64,000 nt of DNA from Linum tenue (taxonomy: Eukaryota > Streptophyta > Magnoliopsida > Malpighiales > Linaceae): the NCBI GenBank assembly GCA_946122785.1, contig CAMGYJ010000003.1:372001-436000 (forward strand), given 5' to 3'. The position numbers were made by a program, and so were the translations under genes. The notes below the pieces were generated by a model. The model saw nothing but the letters and a program-made list of their open reading frames with translations. It was not told where the DNA came from and did not search any database. This document shows, in pieces, positions 1 to 10,025 of the stretch (position 1 is its first letter; every line of letters starts with the position of its first letter).

Positions 1-400
1 ACCTCCCAAAATGTAACTGCCTCCCGTCGAGACTTCGCCCGGAATCTAGCTTCTTGCGCTCGGCTGCGGTGGAGGGTCTTCCGAACGTACCTGATTGGGG
101 AAATACCGTTTCGAATACCAGATTTGACAGAGCCGTCAGCCTGTGCAACTTTCCTCGCCGTGGCGGCGAGCACCGCGATCCCGTGCTCCGCCGCGACGAC
201 GGTGATGGCGGTGGGGGCATTCACCACTAGGCATCCGAATACGGTGGCTGCCTGGAGATCCACGTTGTCAATCCCGACGACCTTCAGCCTCCCTTTCGTC
301 GTCTCGAACGCCTCCCCCATCACCTTGGTCCCGCTCCGCACGATCAAGGCGTCGTAGGACGAGATCGTGATTTTCGCCGCGATCTGGGAATCAGCATCCC
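1..400 (-). pseudogene. D-3-phosphoglycerate dehydrogenase fragment
   Basis: Read on the minus strand, about 370 bases encode a clear piece of the N-terminal half of plastid serine-pathway D-3-phosphoglycerate dehydrogenase. Landmarks include YDALIVRSGTKV, GRLKVVG, IDNVDLQAAT, FGCLVVNAPTA, AAEHGIAVLAA and AQADGSVKSG. The enzyme family oxidises 3-phosphoglycerate in serine synthesis. This copy is not functional: it has no start codon, the five residues normally between KVVG and IDNVD (RAGVG in the family) are missing, and similarity fades in the last ~100 bases before the window edge. Upstream similarity is lost above about position 400. It abuts a nodulin-like fragment in the same orientation, so this end of the window is a patchwork of gene pieces. 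The family assignment is firm. The exact ends are not. Confidence 0.8.
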
Positions 401-639
401 CAACTCTGCATAACCGCCGATGGATTCGTCCCCGCCCGCTCGCTGGTGCCGTTCTTCCCCATCCACCGTCGCCTCAGGATCGGCGCCGTCTATCTTTTCT
501 TCTTCGCCGTAAGGGTGGAGGCAGATCGTTGCCTTTTGTGGTCGGGCCCGGCTAAATTTTTCATTCATCAGATTTCGATGAAAAGGAAAGAACAGAGAGC
601 TCTTCTTGCCATGCTGCTGACTATAGTGGTTGGTTGCTA

Positions 640-965
640 GTAAGCATTTTAGCGAGAAATGTTCATAAGGATCACTCAAAGACCGAGGACAACATCTCGT
701 GAGTACATTACTGGAATACAAAAAATGGGGATCCCAATTGTGAGGAAGACCAGGAGCGTGGAAAATGAACCGTGGAGCAATATATATTGCATTTCAATCA
801 ACACTACTGCACTGATCCTTTCATAGCCTTTGATGACACCACCAATGTTGCCTCGGATGATAGGGAATTTCCTCAACTCGTGTTGGTTACAATCATCGTC
901 GTGCTAAACCAACCACTATTGTTAGTAGCAACGCAAAGAGAAAGTTGTGATGAAAACCCAAAATT
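640..965 (-). pseudogene. nodulin-like (NFD4-type) gene fragment
   Basis: The minus strand encodes a decayed copy of the start of exon 2 of the nodulin-like gene found intact at 12993-15396. Matches include GVIKGYERISAVV (intact: GILKGYGGISAAV), ILLHGSFSTLLVFLTIGIPI, and the LLVATN-like segment near 930. Frameshifts and stops separate the matching blocks, and the rest of the gene is absent. It is the third copy of this sequence in the window, after the intact gene and the pseudogene at 8844-9780. Confidence 0.7.
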
Positions 966-1777
966 TACAGGGTAAGTTGGGTTTCTAACACACCCACACA
1001 TGGTCCCTAGAGGCCTTGCATTGAAGCTCCATTTTACCACCCTGGCTTTGCATTATAGCAGCTCATAGTCCTAGATTTGGACCCATATTAGACAACACAA
1101 GTTGGTTTTAGGAGTCTACATTCACAATGTTTAAATTTAACTAACGCATTTTAGCAGGTCCTAGTCCTAGATCCACACAATTCAAATGTTGTGTGGAAGA
1201 GATTAACAAGTAAAACATGTGTTTCCTGTTGCACTAGGAGCAGGAGCCGTTGCGCTAGGTGCTAAAACATGGGTGTTTTGTATCCATTGATCAAAGACAG
1301 GTTGCTTAAAAATTTCCTTGCCAAACTACAACTTATATCCCGAGTACACACGGGTCGTAGGTAGTCAAGTGAAGTCCAATACACCAACCAAAGAAAAAGG
1401 TTCGTAAGAAAATAGTAAACAACCAACCGAAGAACAAAGTTCGTAAGAAACTAGTAAACAATTTGAAAATATATCTTCTAAGAACCTTCACAGTAACCAT
1501 TTTTATCTTGAGTCAAGAAAACTTGGTCTCCTCATCACAAGCAACGAACTTTTCAATTAGCTGCTCATTGTCCTTCAAAAAGTCAAGTAACTCCATAACT
1601 TATTATTTAGCTAACCTCGATTTTTGAAAGCTCAAGCACTATTAGAGCCCATTGGTTGTCCATGGTGTCTTTCCTAAGGATGATAGTAGAGTTCTATATT
1701 GGACCTCCTCGCTGAATAGATAAGCACGACTGCAGGTTACCGATTGCGTGCATATGGTAAGTGATTCATTTTTGTTT
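966..1777. other. unassigned spacer with an exon-like segment
   Basis: No gene is recognised. A ~41 bp direct repeat occurs near 1378-1460 (units containing GTTCGTAAGAAA). Plus-strand bases around 1655-1760 read as coding-like sequence (HGVFPKDDSRVLYW) followed by GGTAAG, resembling an exon and splice donor, but with an in-frame stop. A similar exon-like segment recurs near 3655-3770. Confidence 0.4.
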
Positions 1778-3303
1778 TCCATTACATACATGAAAATAAT
1801 TATTGGCTCACCACTCATGCACCATAGTAATTTGTCTTTGTGCTTCATTCAAGTGGGTTTTTTTAATTTTGATACTTAGGGATTTAGATATACTAATGTT
1901 GATCAAATAAGGTTCTCGATATTTGTGTGAGACAAACAACATGAGAATAGTTATTTATAACATACATTTTGTATGTGGATTACAAGATATAGAAATGAAA
2001 ATGAGTGATTGCAAACAGAGTAGTGGGGAGTGAGGGAGGAGAGTACCATGTCTAAAACAATTCTATATTATAAACCTCATTAGTTGAAGTGTTTATCCAT
2101 CTTTTTTAGTATGTTAAGTTGAAGAAGTTTAAACATCTTTAATATCCAAATCTATGATTTTCTGAAGGATATAGTGAATCTTAAATAGTCGGATACTCTT
2201 TCTTTATGTTTTTTTTGTTATTGCTTTCTCATTTTTTATTAGAATATATATATTGTCTCGATATAGATTGAATTATCAAGTGACAACAACCTTCCATTAC
2301 AAACACGAAAATAAAATATTATTGGCTCACTGCTCGTACACCCTAGTAATGAGTCTATGTGATTTATTCTAGTGTTTTTAAACTTTGATTATCAGGGATT
2401 TAGAGATATTAATGTTGATGAACTAATGTTCTCTATATTTGTGCGAGACAAACAACATGAAAATAGTTACATATAACACACATTTTGTATGTAGATTACA
2501 AGATATAAGAATGAAAATCAATGATTGCAAAGTAAGCACCAATGAATAAGGGACGAGAGTACAATTTTCTAAACAATATCATATTGTAAGCCTCATTGGT
2601 TGAATTTTTTATCCATATTTTTCGGTATGTTAAGTCGAACAAGTTTAAACGTCTTTAATATCCAAAACTATGATTTTCTGAAGGAAAATAATGAATCTTA
2701 GATGATCTGATACTCTTTCTTTACGTTTGTTCTTATTGACTTCTCATTTTGTTAATTAGAATATTTATTGTCTCGATATAGATTGAATTATCAAGTGACA
2801 ACAGTCTTCCATTACAAATATGGAAAAAAAAATTGGCTTATTGCTCATGCACCGTAGTAATTTGTCTATGTGCTTCATTCTAGTGGTTTTTGAACTTTGA
2901 TTAGTAGATATTTAAATATACTAATGTTGGTCAACTAAGGTTCTCGATATTTGTGTGAGACAAACAACATGAAAATAGTTATTTATAACACAAATTTTGT
3001 ATGTGGATTACCAGATATAAGAATAAAAATAAATTATTGTAAATTGAGCAGCAGGAAATGAGGGAGGAGAGTAGTATGTCCTAAACAATGCCATATTGTA
3101 AGCCTCGTTAGTTGAAGTGTTTATCTGTCTTTTTTAGAATGTTAAGTTGAAGAAGTTTAAACATTTTAATACCCAAAATTATGATTTTTTGAAGACAAAT
3201 AGTGTGATATTCTTTCTTTATGTTTGTTATTATTGCTTTCTCATTTTTGTTAATTAGAATATAGATTTTCTCGATGTAGATTGAATCATGAAATGACAAC
3301 AAT
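1778..3303. repeat. array 1 of a ~515 bp tandem repeat
   Basis: Three diverged units follow each other. Each begins near TTCCATTACA (about 1778, 2291 and 2807), contains GAGACAAACAACATG (about 1929, 2447 and 2958), and ends near GATTGAATTATCAAGTGACA. Unit spacing is about 509-520 bp. No open reading frame of note lies within a unit. Most of this array is duplicated at 4228-5530. Confidence 0.8.
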
Positions 3304-4227
3304 CTTGCCCGGAATCAAATGTGGATGGATCTCACTTGGAAGCTTTGGGTCGATAACCAAACATTATTTTAAAACTAACAAAGATGATGCTTTATCGAGA
3401 GGCAAAGAATCATTTTTTTAGTTCTTTCACATTCAAATTGATTGTTACACATATTTTTTTTATTTGCTTATTCTCATATTTCTAGTCACCACCGCCTTCC
3501 CTTCTCAAGTAGCCAATCTTCCACCAACAATAAGCCCCCCATTATACTATTCAAACTTCTGTGTTGTTGGATTTGACAACAAAGATGAAACAGACCGTAG
3601 TGGTCGAACTCTTCGTGCAAACATGGGCTTACGGCTTTTGCTTCAAAAATTGTCTACGGCGTCTGGCCGATGGACGACAATGGTCTAACAGTTAAGTATT
3701 GTGTTGGTCATCTGTCCACAGATTGGACTGCACAACAACGGATTATGGACTGCAGCACTGTGGTAAGCATTTCATATTAGCCTCTTTTATTAGGAGAAGG
3801 GGGCATTGTAGCATTTCGTAATTCGGATTGTGAGTTGAACTATTTTTCCATATATATCTTAAATAATTGAATTGTTTATCTTTTACAAACATAAAACACA
3901 ATCATGGTAGTAGATTTGAAGAATTAAAATGTTTGCAATTTGTCTTAAATGTCTTGTTACTCTTGTTGTCATTGCTTTGGCCTTGTCTTAGTTAGAATGA
4001 TGTCAATGCTGCACATAAGAGATTTTCGTGGCATGAGTCTTGGTTGGAAGAGACCGATCTGACTTAAAAGTCTGATACACGCAGCCATATCTCGTTTTGG
4101 AACTGTGAATACTACAAGTACGGACTTGTAATCTAAGGAGTCCTTAAAACTTTGCTATCGGAATAACTTATACAGGGCACCTGTATAGTGCTGGTTCACT
4201 CTGCGGACGTGCAGAAATTACCACAGA
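3304..4227. other. spacer between repeat arrays with an exon-like relic
   Basis: Plus-strand bases around 3655-3770 translate to VYGVWPMDDNGL...HLSTDWTAQQRIMDCSTV followed by a GTAAGC donor-like site. This resembles the segment near 1655-1760 (HGVFPKDDSRVLYW), so both look like remnants of one exon. I do not recognise the family. The remaining sequence shows nothing identifiable. Confidence 0.4.
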
Positions 4228-5530
4228 CGTTTATAACATACTTTTTGTATGTGGATTACAAGATATAGAAATGAAAATCAGTGATTGCAAACAGAGTAAT
4301 GGGGAGTGAGGGAGGAGAGTACCATGTCCTAAACAATTTTATATTGTAAACCTCATTAGTTGAGGTTTTTATCCAACTTTTTTAGTATGTTAAGTTGAAA
4401 AAGTTTAAACATTTTAATATCCAAAACTATGATTTTCTGAAGGATATAGTGAATCTTAAATAGTCGGATACTCTTTCTTTATGTTTTTTTTTGTTATTGC
4501 TTTCTCATTTTTTTTATTAAAATATGTATATTGTCTCGATATAGATTGAATTATCAAGTGACAACAACCTTCCATTACAAACACGAAAATAAAATATTAT
4601 TGGCTCACTGCTCGTACACCCTAGTAATGAGTCTATGTGATTTATTCTAGTGTTTTTAAACTTTGATTATCAGGGATTTAGAGATATTAATGTTGATGAA
4701 CTAATGTTCTCTATATTTGTGTGAGACAAACAACATGAAAATAGTTACATATAACACACATTTTGTATGTAGATTACAAGATATAAGAATGAAAATCAAT
4801 GATTGCAAAGTAAGCACCAATGAATAAGGGAGGAGAGTACCATTTTCTAAACAATATCATATTGTAAGCCTCATTGGTTGAATTTTTTATCCATATTTTT
4901 CGGTATGTTAAGTCGAACAAGTTTAAACGTCTTTAATATCCAAAACTATGATTTTCTGAAGGAAAATAATGAATCTTAGATGGTTTGATACTCTTTCTTT
5001 ACGTTTGTTCTTATTGATTTCTCATTTTTTGAATTAGAATATTTATTGTCTCGATATAGATTGAATTATCAAGTGACAACAGTCTTCCATTACAAATATG
5101 AAAAAAAAAAAAATTGGCTTATTGCTCATGCACCCTAGTAATTTGTCTATATGCTTCATTCTAGTGGTTTTTGAACTTTGATTAGTAGATATTTAAATAT
5201 ACTAATGTTGGTCAACTAAGGTTCTCGATATTTGTGCGAGACAAACAACATGAAAATAGTTATTTATAACACACATTTTGTATGTGGATTACCATATATA
5301 AGAATAAAAATAAATTATTGTAAATTGAGCAGCAGGAAATGAGGGAGGAGAGTAGTATGTCATAAACAATACCATATTGTAAGCCTCGTTAGTTGAAGTG
5401 TTTATCTGTCTTTTTTAGAATGTTAAGTTGAAGAAGTTTAAACATTTTAATACCCAAAATTATGATTTTCTGAAGACAAATAGTGTGATATTCTTTCTTT
5501 ATGTTTGTTATTATTGTTTTCTCATTTTTG
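4228..5530. repeat. array 2, a duplicate of array 1
   Basis: This block is close to base-for-base the same as about 1958-3252, including the order of the three unit variants, so a ~1.3 kb segment was duplicated with an offset of about 2.27 kb. Internal landmarks (GAGACAAACAACATG near 4722 and 5238, TTCCATTACA near 4572 and 5088) keep the ~515 bp spacing. The match ends at CTCATTTTTG near 5529. Confidence 0.8.
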
Positions 5531-5741
5531 CTTTCATACGTTTGTAATGTTTGTAAATCTGTTTGTATGTTTTGTCGTTGTAGTTTGTACTGTTTGTATG
5601 TTTTATGGTTTGTACTGATTGCAAGTCAAGTTTGTATACTTTATAATTTTCCATAATATCCAAACTACCCCTGTCATTAATTAAATAGCCCTTCCCACTT
5701 TTTAACCATCAGATTGCTATATCCAAATCTAAGGGCTGGGA

Positions 5742-5773
5742 GGGGCTTAGTCAAGTGACTAAGCACCCCCTAG
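5742..5773 (+). other. candidate Helitron 3' terminus (hairpin plus CTAG)
   Basis: GGGGCTTAGTC and GACTAAGCACCCC can pair as an ~11 bp stem with one bulge and a four-base loop. It is followed at once by CTAG and then T, which fits the CTRR|T end of Helitrons. Helitron hairpins usually lie several bases before CTRR, and no matching 5' TC end was identified, so this is only a candidate. Confidence 0.25.
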
Positions 5774-5834
5774 TCACTGGATCTCTCTCCAATCATGGGG
5801 CCACTAATAAAACCGACCCATGGATGGACAGACA

Positions 5835-7153
5835 CATATATCAACTTCATTCAACTAAAATTTAACAATTCACAAAGGATGATGAGATACCCAGTTTTGT
5901 TACCTCAATTTTGATGTGGCTATGACCTCCGGACTCCGGCGTAGTCAAGGAATCGCCGACGGTACAGTTAGGGATGACAACAAAACCCGAACCCACGGGT
6001 ACCCACATGACCCAACTCGATCAACGCGGGTAAAACCCGTGTTGACGGGTTTTGAGCCGGGTTCGGGTTTAAACCCGCTACACTATTCACCGGGTTGGGT
6101 TGGATTTGGGTTTAGGTAAACCCGCCCCATGGGTACCCGCCCACACATATAATTACTTTCCCGGTATATTTAATATTTTAAATAATATATTTTCTTTAAA
6201 CAACTAATATTATTTATGTTTGTGGAGACATGTATAATTTTTTCTTTCTAATTGTTTAGAATGAAGTTGATATTATTGAGTGGAGAGTGAAAAAACTTAT
6301 TTGACGAGGAAGAAGATTTCAATTAATCTTGTTGTTTATAGATGTTTATCTTTAATTTTGAACAATTTGTATTGATCATTTGCGGTTTGCTTGTATGTTT
6401 TAGATTGGTGTTTTTTGTATGAATAATTTGTATGAGAAAATTGATGTTAAATTTTTATTTTGAAAGAAATTTGTTATTGTAAATTTTTTATCACAAAAAC
6501 CCACAGGTACCCATAAACCTGTGGATACCCAGCGGGTTGGGTTTGAGTTTTTCAAACCCAACGGGTTTTACCCCGAGTTTTTTTGGCAGATAAACTCATG
6601 AGTTTGGGTTTCACGAAACCCGCCCCAACCCGACCCATTGCCATCCCTAAGTACAGTTAGATAAATCATAGAATCGTCGCTACAGAGACAACAGCGAAGA
6701 GAAGTGAGGGAATTGCTCCAAAAGTCGAGACCTTTTTGATCAATGACTGTCCCACATCAACCGTCCGCCATACCTCTCAAGGATTTGACACAGCAGATAC
6801 AACGATAAAACTCTGATTTAGGTTCTCGTCGTTCCCTCACACATATATATCCTTATCTGTTAGGTTAAAGCTATAATCACAATCTGATCCCATTTGATTA
6901 GAAACTGTCATATTTATACCCCAAATTGAAAAAAATTACAATCTAGTCACCAAAACTTCCGGTTCGATGCCAACGGCGATGTTGGCCGGATATGGGTTTC
7001 ACAAAAAATCATGAACCAAAGAGAGAGAATTCTTGATTGATTATCATTTATCAGGCAAGTGAGAAAAGGTTTTACAACTTATCCTGCTGGAGGGTAGTGC
7101 AGGTTAGAGAAGAGAGACAAGAATGGGTGGGAAACATCCAACGGTTTAATAAG
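5835..7153 (-). repeat. duplicated F-box gene leader, coding region lost
   Basis: This segment matches the leader and upstream region of the intact F-box gene (about 11175-11750). Shared words include GATGATGAGATACCCAG, CGCCGACGGTACAGTT and CATCCAACGGTTT. The coding region that should lie at its left is absent; the match stops near 5835. The copy is interrupted by a 681 bp MITE at 5969-6649. It forms the left edge of the older copy of the F-box/nodulin-like tandem duplication. Confidence 0.75.
5969..6649. mobile_element. hAT-type MITE, 681 bp
   Basis: It starts TAGGGATGACAA and ends TTGCCATCCCTA, which are imperfect inverted termini. Flanks GGTACAGT (5961-5968) and AGTACAGT (6650-6657) form an 8 bp target duplication with one mismatch. 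The other copy of the duplicated region near 11365 shows the empty site (GGTACAGTTGATAAATC), which proves insertion. It has no coding capacity and is rich in repeated AACCCG/GGGTTT words at both ends. Confidence 0.85.
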
Positions 7154-7775
7154 CTGAATCGCTATTCGTCGCCCTAAAATTTAAATTTTATCGCCCTAAA
7201 ACTCAACAAATTGACATATTTATCCCTCAATCCAATTTCAATTCTAACCCTAATCAAACAATCCTTCCTCGCCCGCATCCCACATCCGCCGCACTCACCA
7301 GAAAAAGAATCGTCCCCTCCCCTACTCCTGGCCCAACCCCAATCCCAATCTGCTGCCGCCGCTGCTACTCGAGCGCCGGCGAGAAGGAGGAAGAAGAATC
7401 AAGCCGGCTGCCGCTGCTGCTACTCGATATATGTGATCATTGTTTTTTCCAAAAAAAAAAAAAAATGTGTGATTGTGCACTTATTGAGATAATTGTGTTA
7501 TTATGAACTCTTAGTTCTTCCGTTATGAACTCTTTACTGCTGCTCACTAGCTGCTGCAATTTTTCGTTGAAAGCAAGTCATATTTGTAAATGAAGGTCAA
7601 TAATCGAAACAATGTAGTTTGTTTCTTTCCTTGTATTTTGTTATTTAGTGTAGTATATGAGTATGCTTTGGAGTTTAAGTGTGTGAAAAAAATAAATGAA
7701 CTAAGGGCATTTAAGTACATTCAATTTAATTAGGACGACGAATAAAGAATTTTAGGGCGACAAATAGCAATGCCC
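7154..7775. mobile_element. non-autonomous TIR element, ~620 bp
   Basis: The termini share inverted sequence: left CGCTATTCGTCGCCCTAAAA, right (reverse complement) TGCTATTTGTCGCCCTAAAA. The flanks AATAAG and CATAAG suggest a short target duplication of about 8-9 bp. The homologous region near 11745 lacks the element. No transposase is present. A Mutator-like origin fits the duplication size, but the superfamily is uncertain. Confidence 0.65.
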
Positions 7776-7783
7776 TTCATAAG

Positions 7784-8843
7784 TCATAACTGACTGATTG
7801 GTTAGTTTTCAAATGGTACTTTAACTTGTTGTGTTTTACGCCAGACTAATCCTAGCTAGCAGTATCCTGTGTTTGAGCCAGCAAACTGAAGAATGCTTCT
7901 ATCTACCACATCTACAAATGGACCTTTCCACATTGCCCTTGGCATCCATCCGACATGCAATATTTCTATCGATCTTCCAAATCAAAAGAAAAATTACAAG
8001 CTTCAAAGCACTTTTGGATGCGCAAATTCAAACTATCAGGCAATTGAATCACTTGAGACTTTTGCAACTGGATTCCACTTCCCGTTGCTGCTGAAAACAA
8101 TAACCTTCTCAATCCCTTATCCGTCTTTGTGAAGACTGAGGTGTCATGGTCCCTAGAGTGAAGGGTAATGCGCTAGGCTGGTTCCACAGAGCAGCGAAGA
8201 CCTTCCTCTCTAGGCAGTGGAAGGATTGCAGGTTGGTGGCGCTAGGGCTTGCATGGCCTCTCGGGCTGTCCAAATTGGACCATCTCTTTTTGTTCTTCTT
8301 TTCACTACTTGGTCACTTAGTTTAGTTCCAGTTCCTTTCTGTTATTTTGCATGAATGCTTTGAAATCAAACATTATGTGAATTTATTGAGTTTTTGTTCT
8401 TCTTTTCACTACTTGGTTACTTAGTTTGGTTCCAGTTCCTCTCTGTTATTTTGCATGACTGCTTTGAATCAAACACTCTGTGAAATTATTAAGTAGGTAT
8501 ACGGCTGAACTGTGCACCCGCTTTACCTTAATGCAACAGATCCAGACATCCCTCATAATCGAAAATGCCAGAAGTGTGTCAAATTCATGTCATGACTCAT
8601 AGTTGTCCAATAGTTAGAACTTAGAACACAACACATCAAATTCAGAGGATGCTGCATCACAGTTTATGCAGCCGCCCAGATTACACACAAAGGTTTGCCA
8701 TCCTAGCTAAACAAAGCGCAAGGGCCAGGTTCAGTGTTACAAATAGTCAAATCTCACACATATATTTGCTGCTTCCTTAGGTCATCCAAAAATAAGACCT
8801 TCAGCCACCTACTCGCTCCTTCTACAACAACAAACATCCCCTG
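7784..8843. repeat. duplicated intergenic region, left copy
   Basis: It is homologous to about 11755-12990 (shared ACTAATCCTAGCTAGCAGTA, GAAGGGTAATGCGCTAGGCT and others). It carries its own 104 bp tandem duplication at 8287-8390/8391-8494 (TTTTTGTTCTTCTTTTCACT), which is single in the right copy. A coding-like relic near 8130-8260 corresponds to the one at 12236-12470. Confidence 0.7.
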
Positions 8844-9002
8844 TTACTGATCATCAGAAGTCCGAGGCAGCCTGAATGAGCCACCAGCATAAAGGGTCTC
8901 GTAAACTGGCTTGATCCTCAAGGTTAGTACAAAGCTCACGATGGAGCTGAAGGCAGAGGCACCAGCTAGATGTTCCTCCATGTCATCGAGTGTGTTCACC
9001 AT
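8844..9002 (-). other. in-frame F-box/nodulin chimeric ORF, 52 residues
   Basis: An ATG at 9002 opens MVNTLDDMEEHL, which aligns with the F-box protein start MANRLDDLEDDV. It runs without a break into AGASAFSSIVSFVLTLRIK and the nodulin-like C-terminus, ending at the same stop as the intact gene. An F-box-type leader lies directly upstream (about 9003-9200). Expression is unknown. It is a small fusion peptide at most. Confidence 0.6.
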
Positions 9003-9780
9003 TACAGATGTGGATACCTCGCTATGGCCTCCAGATTTCCATGGCGTCAGGAAACCGACGAAGTTACGGTAGACAAGTCGTAGCCGCAGAGACAACAGCG
9101 AAGAGAAGCGGGAGTGCTGCTGCAAAAGTCCAGATGTTTTGCTCAATGGCTGGCTCCATGGACGATCCGCCGCCGTAGGGCAATTGACGCAGCAGAGAGA
9201 CACAGAAAGAGTTGGAATCGCAGCAGAGAGACGCATAAAGACGCGATGCTAGAAGGCCCAAGAAAAAGAATAATGCACCAATTGGGCTCCCGAGACACAC
9301 GAAGTTGTAAAAGAATGCTGACGTGATCCGTAGTGTTCGAGGGATCAAACTTGACCAACAAGAAAAAAGTTCATTCATCAGAGTTGAGCATTGCAGAGCA
9401 GTGCGACCCCTTTGATCACAGTGGAATGCTTGTATGTATATGCCGATTTAAATAAGAGCTCCTTGGACGAAAAGGAAATGGGAATGTTCAGAAGGATCAT
9501 CACTTGAAGACTGAGGACAATCTCTCACGAAGTACATCACTGCAGTACACAAAACTGGAATCCCAATTGCGAGAAAGATCAGGAGCATGGAGAACGAACC
9601 GTGGAGCAAGACATGGTATGTTTCAGTGAACACTGCTTCACTGATCCCTCCATATCCTTTGATGACAATGTCGATGTTGCCTTGATCGAGATGGAAGTTC
9701 CTCGTGTTGGTTACAATCACCGTCGTGCTAAACCAACCACTGCTGTTGCCTGTTAGTAGCAACGCAAAGAACAAGCCATA
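8844..9780 (-). pseudogene. nodulin-like (NFD4-type) pseudogene with F-box insert
   Basis: This is a shortened, rearranged copy of the intact gene at 12993-15396. Reading on the minus strand: 9780-9448 matches the start of exon 2 (IVIKGYGGISEAVF, LLHGSFSMLLIFLAIGIPVL, CPQSSSDDPSEHSHFLFVQG). Most of exon 2 is missing. 9378-9240 matches scattered parts of exon 3 (YNFVCLGSPIGALFF). 9002-8844 encodes the C-terminus identically to the intact gene. Between them, about 9200-8966 is foreign: it matches the leader and first 12 codons of the neighbouring F-box gene. Frameshifts and deletions rule out a full-length transporter. Confidence 0.85.
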
Positions 9781-10025
9781 TCTGTGAAGACAGCCCCAAA
9801 CTTACAGACTAAATTGGGTCTCTCTTCAGAAGGAACCGCAGAGTCTGATTAACTTCATGTCGAAATTTCAATGAACACGGATAAAGTAAGAACATAGTGA
9901 TTGCAATACAGGCTACATAATCCTTCACGAGAACAAATCATAAGTCAAAATGACCTAAGTCCCCCACTCGGCAATAAACAGAAGGCCGACCCACAGCTAA
10001 ACGCACCAGCAATAGTTACATTCAT
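9781..10025. other. spacer between nodulin-like pseudogene and F-box gene
   Basis: This probably holds the 3' untranslated region of the minus-strand F-box gene. No other feature is seen. Confidence 0.4.

Noticed and set aside
1778..5530. CRISPR-like array
   Set aside because: The units are ~515 bp with no short conserved repeats and spacers, and the genome is eukaryotic; these are tandem and segmental duplications.
7211..7492. 93-codon plus-strand frame
   Set aside because: It lies inside a TIR element, lacks a proper ATG context and has low-complexity Ala/Arg composition.
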